Part shown: piece after piece, positions 49,005-59,654 of the stretch
How positions within the stretch are numbered: the stretch's first letter is position 1
Layout: each line of letters begins with the position of its first letter
Assembly (NCBI GenBank): GCA_007922225.1
Contig: ML679954.1
Coordinates: 27,136,240-27,200,239 of the forward strand
Length of the DNA stretch: 64,000 nt
Origin: Emydura subglobosa
Lineage: Eukaryota; Chordata; Testudines; Chelidae
Direction: 5' to 3'
Position numbers and translations under genes: made by a program
The notes under the pieces: model-generated
Seen by the model: only the letters and a program-made list of their open reading frames with translations
What the model was told of the DNA's origin: nothing
Databases searched by the model: none

Positions 49005-52000
49005 CTGAAACAAAACAACAATATTAGGAACTCAAACAATACTAAATAAGGGCCCAAAAGCCCTTCTCCCCTCTCCAGAAGAGTGTTTTTTTCAAGACAT
49101 GCTGTTAAAATGTATTATGTCAATGTTAAAACATAAGGATTCAAGGAATACTTGCTTACTGAAAAAATTTAAATGCTTTCACAGTGCCTCCAGTGTTAGC
49201 AAACAGTGTGCGCAGATCATCTTCTGCTACTGATGGTCTAGAAAAGCAAAAAACAAAAAACATACAAGAATGAATTATTAGTGGATCTGGTATTTTATGG
49301 CTAACGTGAATCCCACTGCCTTATTGTCATATATAACACTTACGGAATATTAGACAAGTGAAGAGTTGCAGATGGAGGGAATATATTCTGAAAATTTTTT
49401 GAGCCAGGTTTCTTGAAACGATGCAGAGGTGAATTACCAAAATCTTTAGTTAGCCCTTGGTCATCAAGTCCCTCACGAGGTAGCTGTACTGTCTGATGCT
49501 TGGAAAGGGTAACTCGAATAATCTTTCCATACATTTTTTGTCCATTAAGATGACTCATGGCTGAAAAAGACAAATTTACTAAATGCAGTGTTACATTTCA
49601 AAACCCTGCAAAGATGTCATATTCTTTCATTAAATAACTGATTTCAGTCAACACCGCAAACTAGAAAAATAATTTCATTTCAAAGTTAGTTTGTAAGGTT
49701 TTCAAAACTGCACTGCTATGTTTAGCCATGTATTCAGTAAATCAAATGTGCAAAGATAACCCTGTTACATTATTTGAATTTTCCAAATAATTTATTTCAG
49801 GTGAAAAAGACTCACACATCACTACCTACTATTATGACAAAATTTCTATTCTCTGATTTATTTATCTTTTTTTTTTGCGTGTGCTATTGTGCTGGTATGT
49901 TTTGGTGTAGTAGCAAATTGATGTAGAATTTTGAGCCAATGTTTATTTCTAAACTAAGCAAACACCTTTCTCCTCCAACAACACTACTATTCTGTTCATA
50001 TAAAGCAGCACCTACACATACACTTTTTGGAATACAAAATGAGTTGATGTAATAAGTTTTCATCTTTCATGGACAGTTTGGGATCTGAGAAAAACTAGAA
50101 TAAAAGTAGACTGAAACATGTACATGTTCATTTGATTTCCACAGCATGATTTCAAATACTTAAATGTACAGATTTAAATGAGGCATAAACAAAATCTAAT
50201 CTTACCCAGCTGTGATTGGTTCCCATCTGCCATCTGTATAAGAGCACTGTCTTTCTTATTGTATAAAATCTTCACACGCTGCACATCCCCATAAACACCT
50301 TTTCAGAGTCAGAGAGGTAATCCAAAAGAAAAATTAATTTTAAGTCTAATCAACTAAACAGCACATTTTGACATATCAATGAAACATTCAAACATCAACA
50401 AGATCACTCATTCAATCTGTACATTCAAACAAATGAATAAAGAAGATCAAGATTTTGAATAGTGAATTTTGAAAAGAATAAATTTTCGATAAACCCTCAA
50501 AAGCTATGTGAATGATATTAAATTAAAGACCATGCAAAATATATTAGCATGCATTAAAAAAAAATCTTGTGTCTATGGAGAGTTTTTAACAGCAAAAGAA
50601 AAATAAGCAAAAGATTTACTATTCAACTTTAAGCCAAAAGTGCTAGCTACAAATAAGAATTAAGGTGAAACAAAAATTAAATCAATAATAAAAGTATAGT
50701 GCTAACAATAACATACCGAAGAGGGTAAACAGACTTTGGGGCGTAACCATCTTTAGAAGGAGAGAAGAGCAAGCAGCGTAAGACAAGAAGAGAGAAGAGT
50801 CGAGGAAGAGCGGAGATGAACAGATCATCCATAACGAAGGGTGGTTCCCGCAGAATGGTGAGGTGGTCATGGATCATGGTTCAAGGCGGTTAATTGGGGC
50901 AAGTTGGTCCGAGGAACACATTTTGTTCAAGCACAGAAGCATGAACATAGGGAATGAAGACAGGGAACATAGACAAGGACAAGGAAAATAAAGGATAAGA
51001 CAGGGGAGGGCATGGGAATTTGGGGAAAGACAAGGAAAGGGAAGGTGAACACAAAGGGAGAAGGATGAAATGGGGAAGGGAAACAGCAATGCAGAAGAAA
51101 AAAGAAGTGGGGAACAAAAAAAAAATAAAATATAGGTCAGTACATAGGAAATGCAGGAATTTGGTCAGAAAATGGTTGGTTTATGTACTGTACAAGAAAA
51201 AACTGAGTAAAATGTAGTCACCCAAGACAAATATGGGTAAAGTACATCCATATCAAAGAATAAATTACAGCATTTCATCTCAACATGAAAAAAAAAGCAT
51301 GCAATAGAGATTTTAAACTCTGAAATTTAACTGCATAAGCATGGCTGGGTATGAAATGCAGGCAAAAATCTTTCAAAATGGCACTCTGATCCAAACATTT
51401 TAACATGCAAGACTGAATGAGAAAATAGTAACAAATGATAAATAAGCTTCATGAATCGTATTAACAGAGGCCAGTTAAAAATGAAACAAGTATTGCAACT
51501 AGACAAACTGGCACATCAAACTTCCCACATTTCATACCAGCTTTCACAGCAATCAAAATAAATGTACAAAACAGTAAAAATGCAAAACTAAATAAAACCC
51601 CTTAGATTTTAGAGTTAGCAAGAAAGATACAGTATTAAGGAGAAAAAAATTTGTTTTGAAGACAAATGAATAATAACTGCAAAGAAAAAATTACTAAGAG
51701 AGACTGGAAGAGTGCCTCGTCAAGATCTTTGGGAGAACCTTCAAAGAAAAATGTGTTAGAGTAGTTCACATAAATTAAGATTTTAAAAATGCAGTGACAT
51801 GTAAGCATGAAATGAAGCAACAAATAATTAGAAAAGAAAAACACTTCTACTTTACACAAAATATAATCTATACATGTTGCTGTTTTTGTGAAAATATTTA
51901 AATTAAAAATTGAAAGCCAAACATGCAGTATTTACCATATTTTTCTTAGGAAAAATAGGTAGCTGAATATCAAAGGATATTTTAAGTTGTTAGCTACCTA

Positions 52001-52359
52001 GGAAAACAAAAGTATTTAACTACAATAGAAAATATATGAAGTTTACAATTTCAAAATTAATTTATAGAATTACACAAAAAACAAGAAAAATATTTTGATC
52101 TTAAAGTATGCAAGTGAAAAGAAGCAAGTGCAAAAAAATGAAAACATTCACAAATGAAGTGTGGTAAAAAAAAGGGAAAAAAAAGTGTTAATGGTTTCAC
52201 TGACCTCTTCATTTAAATTGCTAACCAGCAGGACTGTATTGCCACCAGCTGAGACTCCAGGCATACCCACTCGCCCAGCAGCAGCAGCAGCTGCTGCAGC
52301 AGCAGCATTCGGAATGGCCAAAGGACTCAGCGCTCCTGGAACAGCTGCAACAGGAAGCC
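48872..52359 (-). CDS. PTBP2: PTBP2, polypyrimidine tract-binding protein 2 (nPTB), C-terminal half, six spliced exons
   Basis: PTBP2 is a nuclear RNA-binding splicing regulator with four RRM domains that binds CU-rich RNA; it replaces PTBP1 during neuronal differentiation. The coding exons here, joined in minus-strand order, are 52359-52205, 50750-50717, 50298-50206, 49560-49344, 49237-49160 and 49004-48872. All introns are GT-AG and codon phases agree across every junction. They encode an Ala-rich linker, RRM3 (starting near NTVLLVSNL), the linker with [11 protein letters not shown], and RRM4 (starting near LHLSNIPPS), ending in SFSKSTI and a stop. PTBP2 rather than PTBP1 or PTBP3 is supported by the exon 10 peptide [11 protein letters not shown] and by [10 protein letters not shown] in the last exon. 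RRM1, RRM2 and the start codon are not in the window. No frameshift or premature stop is seen, so the gene looks intact. Exon numbers follow the human gene. Confidence 0.96.
49160..49237 (-). CDS. PTBP2: PTBP2 exon 13: RRM4
   Basis: This 78-bp exon encodes [17 protein letters not shown] followed by TVKAFKFF, the helix 1 and strand 2 region of RRM4. The acceptor is tttctag (AG at 49239-49238) and the donor is GTAAG at 49159-49155. It ends with CA of a Gln codon completed by the next exon. Both neighbouring introns are very short for this gene (106 and 155 bp). Confidence 0.95.
49344..49560 (-). CDS. PTBP2: PTBP2 exon 12: end of RRM3, inter-RRM linker, start of RRM4
   Basis: This 217-bp exon completes the Ala codon, then reads [40 protein letters not shown] and on through [17 protein letters not shown] to LHLSNIP. 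It covers the last strand of RRM3, the short linker that packs RRM3 against RRM4, and RNP2 of RRM4 (LHLSNI). The acceptor follows tctttttcag (49561-49562) and the donor is GTAAG at 49343-49339. The last two bases CC join the first base A of the next exon to make a Pro codon. Confidence 0.95.
50206..50298 (-). CDS. PTBP2: PTBP2 exon 11: central RRM3
   Basis: This 93-bp exon starts with GT completing the Gly codon begun in exon 10, then [30 protein letters not shown] and the first base of an Ala codon. The IQMADG segment corresponds to the RNP1 strand of RRM3. The acceptor AG is at 50300-50299 and the donor is GTAAG from 50205. The VYGDV motif and [16 protein letters not shown] agree with PTBP2 and differ from the PTBP1 FNKKENALVQMADGNQ form. 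Confidence 0.95.
50717..50750 (-). CDS. PTBP2: PTBP2 exon 10: 34-nt regulated cassette exon
   Basis: The exon encodes [11 protein letters not shown] plus the first base of a Gly codon. It is flanked by an acceptor AG at 50752-50751 and the donor GTATGT starting at 50716. Its length is 34 nt, not a multiple of three, as in mammalian nPTB. In mammals PTBP1 represses this exon and the skipped mRNA is degraded by NMD. Here, joining exon 9 to exon 11 gives GAG GTG TTT ATG ... GTG TGA, a stop after eight sense codons, so the same switch is encoded. The exon contributes to the first helix region of RRM3. Confidence 0.95.
50751..50815 (-). promoter_or_regulatory. CU-rich PTB-binding tract directly upstream of exon 10
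   Basis: In the sense of the transcript this is an uninterrupted pyrimidine-dominated stretch with four CTCTT motifs and additional TCTT elements running into the acceptor (ttctaaag). CUCUU and UCUU are classical PTB recognition motifs, and repression of this exon by PTBP1 through upstream CU elements is established for mammals. Binding here is inferred from the motifs. Confidence 0.75.
50880..51125 (-). promoter_or_regulatory. Extended pyrimidine-rich intron 9 segment
   Basis: The plus strand is strongly purine-rich (aggaaa, ggggaa, gaaggaa motifs), so the PTBP2 pre-mRNA is CU-rich for about 240 nt. Together with the tract next to exon 10 it makes an unusually long pyrimidine region around a short regulated exon. 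It probably extends the PTB repressor platform or the branch-site region; that role is inference. Confidence 0.5.
52205..52359 (-). CDS. PTBP2: PTBP2 exon 9: Ala-rich linker and start of RRM3
   Basis: This 155-bp exon begins with two bases completing a Gly codon, then 51 codons starting [17 protein letters not shown] and ending NLNEE. It contains a run of ten alanines encoded by mixed GCN codons (52274-52306), the segment [12 protein letters not shown], and RNP2 of RRM3 (VLLVSNL). The acceptor is at 52360-52361 (AG after an AT-rich tract). The donor is GTCAGT (52204-52199), weaker than the GTAAG donors of the downstream exons. The exon ends in phase 0, so exon 10 starts on a whole codon. Confidence 0.94.
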
Positions 52360-53984
52360 CTAATTTTAAAATAAAGCATATTTTACGAAACACACACAAG
52401 TCGTTTAAAAATATCTAAATTAGAAGTAAAAATGCTGTATAGATTACACTACAAAACAAGTCATTCCACTATTCATATTTTCCAATGCTTAGTGAAATGG
52501 ATCAGTAATAAATATCAGGAGACAAAAGGGGGTTCTCACTTTTGGAGGTAGGAGGGGCTTTAAAGCACTTTTTATGCCATTTCACTTCTCTGAAGACCAT
52601 TTTTGTTTTCAACCAAATTCAGTTCTTGTGAACTACACATATAGCTCTTATTTTCTAGATTAAAGCAAAATCCTCCCAAATATTATTATCTACAGTATCT
52701 GGTTTATCAAAATGACCTGAAGAAAACCTTTTGATGTTTAATTCATCCTGTTGCCTGAATACACCAGTCAACTCAGTGAAACTAAATATTAATGCAAGTT
52801 GTCCTCACCATTATATTTCCTTTATATTGCTCTTTGGTATTAGTTACCCTTTTCACTTCAACTTGATGCTTTAGGCTAGGTTACAGTCTTGCAAAGCAAA
52901 GCAAATAGAGGAGCCTACATATTTCCCATAGCTTTAGGCTCAGTGGGGGGAACAGGTTCCAGCCATGAAGAAGCAGGACCATTCAGTCCAGGGAGACGGC
53001 TCCACAGTGGGGCTTCTCCCTAGACCTCTGCCTCCTAACAACATTTGTTCAGGAACCTTGCTGCCATTGGCCACCTGCACTTTAACTCCAAAGTGGCAAA
53101 GGCATGGTAGAAGAGTTGTGCTAATTTATGCTGGGTTTACCCAGTGGAATCTCTAGGGTAAATAGTGAGCATACTCTGTCCCTAGGATAGATGCCTTCCC
53201 CACCATCCTGTGAAGTTGTGCCCCTGTATTATGCCTGCACTACATATTACAGGTAAATTAGCAGCGCTAATTTTATTTGTACAAGTACATTTTATTTAGT
53301 CTCCAACAAATAAAGTGATGACTAGCACAAAAATTATAATTGTTCCAATTATTTATTACTTTATTCTATTGCATGCTATTTTCCACTACTATATTAGGCC
53401 TTCCAGATTTTACTATGCTGTATTTTGATGCATGGATCAGGATATTAATGAAAACTTAACTCAGGACTGTGTAACCCTGACCAGTAGAGCCCACTAACAC
53501 ATCAAAATATAGATCTTTGCTTTGCAGCTGAGAACTGAATATTTCTCCTTTCTTCCCATCAGGAGTTAATTTTGTTTAAAAATAAAAATAAGGGAATGGC
53601 AGAAGAATTCTCCAATCACAGATAGTGAGTAAATATTGAGCAGCTAATTGTGACTGTACTTGTCAATAATAGAAGAAAATACTTCCCAACACTACTAAAA
53701 ATAGATACTGCAGCAGGAAGAAAAATGGAGAGGTGTAAATAAGTGTGGTTACAAAGTTTATTTCACACAAAGAAGTAACATTTTCATGCTCCACATTATT
53801 AATCATGGGAGAATTTATGGCAAATAATTACATGGAGATTTTAGTATCCTGGACAAAAGGACTAGCTAAGTATATAATAATTTATTTGAGGGAGTGGGAT
53901 ATCCAGTAACTATTATGCAGTGGTGGTTAAAAAAACAAAACAAACCCAAAACAAACAATTAAAACAAAAAATGTTAGGGGATAG

Positions 53985-54960
53985 AGTTTAATACTGAAAA
54001 TATTTTAATGGCATTACATAAATCAAAGTTACATTCTCCTTTGGAAAGCATGCTCAGCTCTGGTCATTCCATGTCAAAACAGATACAGAAGGGTTCAGAG
54101 AAGAGCAATTAAATTAATGACGTGAAAGGATTTCCACAATAGAAGAGTTTTAAAAGATACTAGTCTCCAATGGTCGTAACACAGGTATACAAAATAATGA
54201 ATGCTCTTGAGAAGTTCTACTGGGTAATCCTATTTAGTTCCTCTGGTAACTCAAGAAAAAGTGGAAGGGGGCATCTAATATAGGGCTCGACAAATTTGTT
54301 TTGGAGCTAGGAGTCAGCCCAAAAATTAAGGCGCCAGACAACGTGGGCTCAGCGGCAGGGTGCCCTGGCTGGAGCACAGCAGCCGCTCTCCTCACCTGGC
54401 CCCGCCCCTTTCTCCCGCCCCTATCCCACAATGTGGGCCCAGTGGTGGGGCGCCCTGGCTGGAGCGCGGCAGCCACTGCGCTCCCCCCTCCCAGTCCTGC
54501 CACATGGGTGCAGTGGTGGCCTGGCCGGAGTGCAGTGGCCGTTCAACCCGCAAAAATACTAGACGCCAGACTTAAATTTCTAGGCGCCATGGCGACCTGG
54601 TGCCCAGGGTTTGTCGAGCTCTGATCCAATAAAATTAAAAGGCAACAAAAATGCTTTGTCTTTTAGCACAATGCATAGAGCTTAGTGGGATCCAACAAGG
54701 GATTAGACATTTTTATGGATAACAAGAACACCCAGTTATGTTAGAGAGGCTAAATATGTGTACAGGGACAAACAAGCTTCATGATATAAACAAAAAAAAA
54801 CTTCCCTCCCAAGCACATTATTGTATAATTGTCCATAATAAGAGCTGTCTATATCTTCCATTAAAATGTAGTACTGGTTGCTGTCAGAGAAAGTATACTG
54901 GATTAGATAGACCATGGATGGCCCAGCACAGCAATTCCTATATTCCTCAAAATCCACATT
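53985..54960 (+). mobile_element. CR1-family LINE 3' part, split by a later insertion
   Basis: Left piece 53985-54280: a degraded C-terminal LINE text with words like KGSEKSN and VYKIMNALEKF. Right piece 54624-54960: the 3' tail with ggattagacatttttatgga, ataattgtcc, ggttgctgtcagagaaagta and gcacagcaattcctatattc. The last words are the reverse complement equivalent of the tail at 37077-37190. A hAT-like element (54281-54623) separates the two pieces. Confidence 0.6.
54281..54623. mobile_element. Non-autonomous hAT-like element, GC-rich, with 8-bp target duplication
   Basis: Ends are tagggctcgacaaa and the reverse complement of the right end, cagagctcgacaaa; hAT ends usually start with CAG. 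Flanks are atctaata (54273-54280) and atccaata (54624-54631), 7 of 8 identical, the length expected for hAT. The interior is GC-rich and carries about three diverged tandem units starting near 54339, 54429 and 54501 (cgtgggctcagcgg / tgtgggcccagtgg / catgggtgcagtgg). The open frames across it come from base composition and are not genes. Confidence 0.75.
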
Positions 54961-57900
54961 TCACTATCTTTTCCACTGTTGACCTCCATGCAAATTTATA
55001 CTGCTATATAAATATTTATTAATAAATAAGAGAAAAATAAATTAAATGTAAAAGTGATGTGCCTAAGTTTTCCAAAAATTATAATTAAAGTTGTGCTCTG
55101 AATGTTTCAAATAGTAAAGAATAGTAAAGGACAGAGTGGCACTCAGCATTTAACTAATTTCCCCTGAACTAACTATGTTCTGCTGTCATATCACAGAATA
55201 AATGCACAGATATTAGGTTTTGTATTAGAACAACAGAACCAGCCAATAAAGAGGTTGAGGTAAATGAAAAATTATTTTATATCCAAAATATTTAACACTA
55301 TTCAATACCTCCAATTTTTCACCTATCCCATGGAAGAAAAAATGAACCCCCACACCTCCCAGTGGTACAAGTCAGAAAGAACATAACTTCCATACAAGTT
55401 TATATGACAGACAGTTAGAAAAAACATCTCTTTGCTTGTGAGATGATAAAATGTCTGCTGGAAGTCATTGATGCATGCTTGGAATCCCATAACGCTACTT
55501 TCTGTCCCATCAAAAACAGTGTCATATTTCAGAGTAGAATTGTATTATAAAGAGAAAAAGCACTCACAAACAATTTTTAAATAAAATCTTATTTTAGAAA
55601 AAAGTTTAAATATAAAAATGATAAAATGTTACCTTTTTATGCTGAAAAGACAGAGTTAGGATCAGTAATTGTAAAGGTGGGTGAAATTTCAGGAGAGATC
55701 GTTTGTTAATCAAAAACTAAGTAATTCCTCTAGTTAATATGTGGGGCCAGTGATAGATGCACGAGTTAAATTGTGTACAAGCAGCTCTGAATTGTGTTAA
55801 TATTTTATTAGTTTATTTACATATTTTACAGGGAAGAAATGACAAATTTGGTCTTTTCTGCAAATTACACACATTTTTACATTATCCTGGTCTCCTTTGC
55901 AACATTCCCTGTCCTATCCCCTACTTCACAATTGGCAAACCCAACAAATGCACACCAGTGTTTAGAGAGCAAAATACATATATCCCATCGTGCAATTTGA
56001 AGGTGCATTCCATTGGACAACTAATTCAAGACTAAAGTAATGTAGGTCCATGGTGGGTGGGAGGGGGGGAGGCAGACAGGGAGGAGAATGACTCTGGGCT
56101 TCAAATATATAATTTGTTTCTAAATGTTTTTACTACTTGCCGTATTGTGACGGTCAGTACATTTTTGTGAGAGCCATAAAATAATAAAATTGCTCTCCTT
56201 GCTAGCTACATAGTAGTAGTTGATTAGTGTACTTTTGAATTATATTAATATTTCAGATTTTTGTGATGTAGAGAAGAGGAAATAGAGCAAAGTATAAAAC
56301 TTGCACCGTGGGAAACATATTATGAAAGAATTTAATTGAGACATAAAAAATGAAGACAGATTTTTATATTGCACATACCCATTTTTCATGTCTGTTTTTA
56401 GTAAGGTCCGGAAGTATAGTTATAGAAGGTCAGATATGCACACATATACATAGATTAACTGCATATTAAAAATTCGGTAAACATGCACAAGACAAAGGGG
56501 AACATGGAAAATACCATGTGCCTATTACACAACTTTTTCCATGTGAAGTGGTAGAAACCTGCCAGAATGTAAAGGTAGGCCGTTTTTATCTATGAAAATG
56601 CCACGACAGTAAAGAACCACTGCAGGAGCTAGAAATAGTGGCTTTATACCACTGAGACTTAGCACTCACTTCTAGTTCTGAAAGGTTCTGAAATAGTAAC
56701 ATTTTTAGGCACAGAAAAGCTATTTCAGGCCATTTTTAGAGGTTTTCTTCTCTCAGCCCTCTACAACTAGAAACATAGTGACTGATATTTATAGGTAAAG
56801 GGATAAAAAAAAATAGTCCCAATATTTTTTAACAGTCTTAAAATATTATTTCTGTATCCCTTGTTCTATCCACAGACTACACAGTGATGTTCATGATGGC
56901 GTGATAGGAAGGTTTTACTGACTTTCTTCTGTAATTACTTCATAACTTACCTTATAGCTTTGCCATTTGCACAAGGCAGCCATTCCTAATTCATGCTGGA
57001 AAACCTTTAACACACACCAAAATGTCTTCCTTTATGCCCTATATACACAGGCATGCAATTTGTAAAGTATATAGTAATATGTAGCTGCATCTCTCTTTTT
57101 TGGTTTTCTATCTCCTACTATTGAATATCCATTGGTTCATGTCAAAATGCCTTGCTGTTTTATCATTTTTTTGCTGAGGTAATAATTTAAGATATCAGTA
57201 CCTTCAAAGGAAGAATAAGCAGAAGCAAACTAAAACTACCAATATTAATCTAAATGTTCTTACTAATTAAAAGCTCCCCAACACTACTGAAGGACCATTT
57301 CCCCTCTTAGAAATGATATATAACCATGATTCTAATTAGAAATGATTTTTGTGTGTTTTCCAACACACCTTAAATGTACAGTTCTTATCCAGACTGGGGC
57401 TTCTGTGTACTACATTAAAAATAATGTACAACTGCATTTTATAATTTTCTTAACAGTTAGTATAGTAAAGCAGAATATAAAGAAACATCTTACCAAGACC
57501 TGAAGTAGTTCTCCAAAGGTTACACCCTCTAAAGATCCACATTCTTATGTCTTGTATCCTCACGCATGCACTTTCAAGAGCTGACTAGTAAAGCTTGTAT
57601 TATAAAGTTTAGAACCCCTCAGATGGAAACAATTAAAGCATGTGTCTCAGGGGACATACATAGCACATCATAGCTTCTAATGATTAATTCTTTTTCAATC
57701 TAAAAAAGATCTAGGTTTCTGGGGAATAAAATGGAATTACAACTCAAACAGGGAGCAGGATAAATGAATCAGTATATAGGATATAAGCAAGTTCTTTCTA
57801 AAAAGGTGACTATCTTTTAATGATTTCTATAAATGGAGAATGAAATGCTAGAAATTTGTCCCTATTAATGATTTAGATCCAATCAATAAAAGAAACACCT

Positions 57901-59173
57901 TATCTTTTCTTTTATTGTGTAAAATTGGCACAAGAGATAGCCACAGACTAAAGGAAAAAGGGAAATAAATATATAGTAAGAATAAATTAGAGACTGGATG
58001 ATGTGCGGCATTGGAAATGGAATACAAATTCACCCTCTTGCCCTGGTTCAAATCTGGCCTGGGTAGGTAAGCAGTTATCAGTCCAATCCCTACTGGACAG
58101 CTTTTCAAATAAAGTAAACAATCAAACCATTTTTAGCAGTCTTGCCAGAAGTGCTATAACTAGAATAGACATACAGTAAAATTACCCTTTCACATTTATT
58201 TGACCCAGATCAGAGTCAAAGCTGAGGTAATGTGGAGCAAGCGTGCAACACTTGCAAAGCAAAGAGCTGTTTGAGCTTTCTTTCTTGGATAAACAAAAGA
58301 CTTCATTTCCCAGTGGTGTCACAGCCACTAAAATGTCATCTATAAAATTAAGCTAAAACACAGTAAAACCTTTCAAACTCAGAGCACTTACTCTCTGAAT
58401 ACAGAAGGAATTTAAGAGCATTTACAACTAAATCAATTAATCAGAGTTAATATTTAAAATAATGGAAACAGAAATTTAGCACTAACAGATTTTTTTAAAA
58501 GTCAATAACAAAATACTGCAGATTCTTCAAATGTAAAACTCACTGAAATTGGTTATAACTGAAAATAGTTTTCTTTTAGGATTAACTGGGGGGGGAATGC
58601 TGCTATTCTATGATGGATAATTACATAAAAAATACCCTCTTTCAAAATGGTTGCTATCTATTATTCTTTTCAGTGGAGTGAGACTAACAGTGCCCTCTTT
58701 CAAAATGGCCACCAAGTCCTATTGGTAACAATGGAAATGAAGCCAAGCTGCCTTCCATGTAGACGATGGAACCCTATCCAGTCAGTTCTTAGTGGAATTC
58801 TCTGCAGAAATTCATTCTTTAGTCCTTGTTTAAGAAATCAAGTTATACAAAAATGAAAATGATTTTCAATAAATATTCACTGAACCATATTCACCTGACA
58901 GGAAGGTTAGGAAGGGGAACCCTGGTTGGATGTGAACACAGAAATGTGAAGGACATTAGTGAGGGGGGGAGTGCTGTGTGAGCATGGAAGCAAAATGTGG
59001 AACTTGGGTGTTAGAGAACAATCGCCCTAAAAGTTGAAATAAAGTTAAGGTTTAGAATATACATCTTCAAATAATTAGAAATATCACATGGTAACATTCT
59101 CTTTGGGATTCTTGTTTAGTGTTTATAATGGAACATTTTAATTAAATACAAAGGAAGCTACCAAATAAATATG

Positions 59174-59654
59174 TTAAACTGGAGTTAAGGTTGAGAGCAC
59201 ATATAGTAATTTAATGGTTGAAAACATTACTGGGATGTCCAGATTATTCCCCAAACAAACATTACAAATCCAGAATATTTAGAGTTAAGATTACCCATAA
59301 AAAAAAATGCCAAAAAAGTTTAAGTATGAAAATCAATTAAGGAATGCTGCCCCTGTAATGCTACCAATAACGAAAAACAATGTCTTTAAAAAAATCAGTT
59401 TAATCTAACCTGAGACTACAAACACTCTTATTCACTAATTATAACTGTATAGTTATTGCACAGCATCATTACAGGGTGGAGTTAAGGGTTGCTTGGATGC
59501 CTTTACAGTGTGTTTCAACGTCTGAATTTCTTTTAAATTTAACCTTAATTGAATATTCAGGGTTTGTAATACTTGTATGGAGGATAAATCATAACATCAC
59601 TGTAATACTTTATACTTACATTAGTATATATAATAAACCTTAACTCCAGTTTTT
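59174..59654. mobile_element. Long imperfect palindromic element in the PTBP2 intron
   Basis: The ends aaactggagttaaggtt (59176-59192) and aaccttaactccagttt (59636-59652) are perfect 17-bp inverted repeats. Moving inward, 59225-59295 and the reverse complement of 59525-59600 remain alignable at roughly 70 percent by eye (cattac...gatgt...acattacaaatcc...gaatatt). The whole unit therefore folds back on itself. No coding capacity; class unknown. Confidence 0.65.

Noticed and set aside
50674..51117. Several open frames on the minus strand around PTBP2 exon 10
   Set aside because: Apart from the 34-nt exon they are the low-complexity translation of the CU-rich intron.
52161..52418. Plus-strand open frame across PTBP2 exon 9
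   Set aside because: It is the antisense of the exon; its poly-Ala comes from the same GCA/TGC repeat read on the other strand.
54234..54624. Pro/Gly/Ala-rich open frames on both strands
   Set aside because: They come from the GC-rich tandem units of the hAT-like element.
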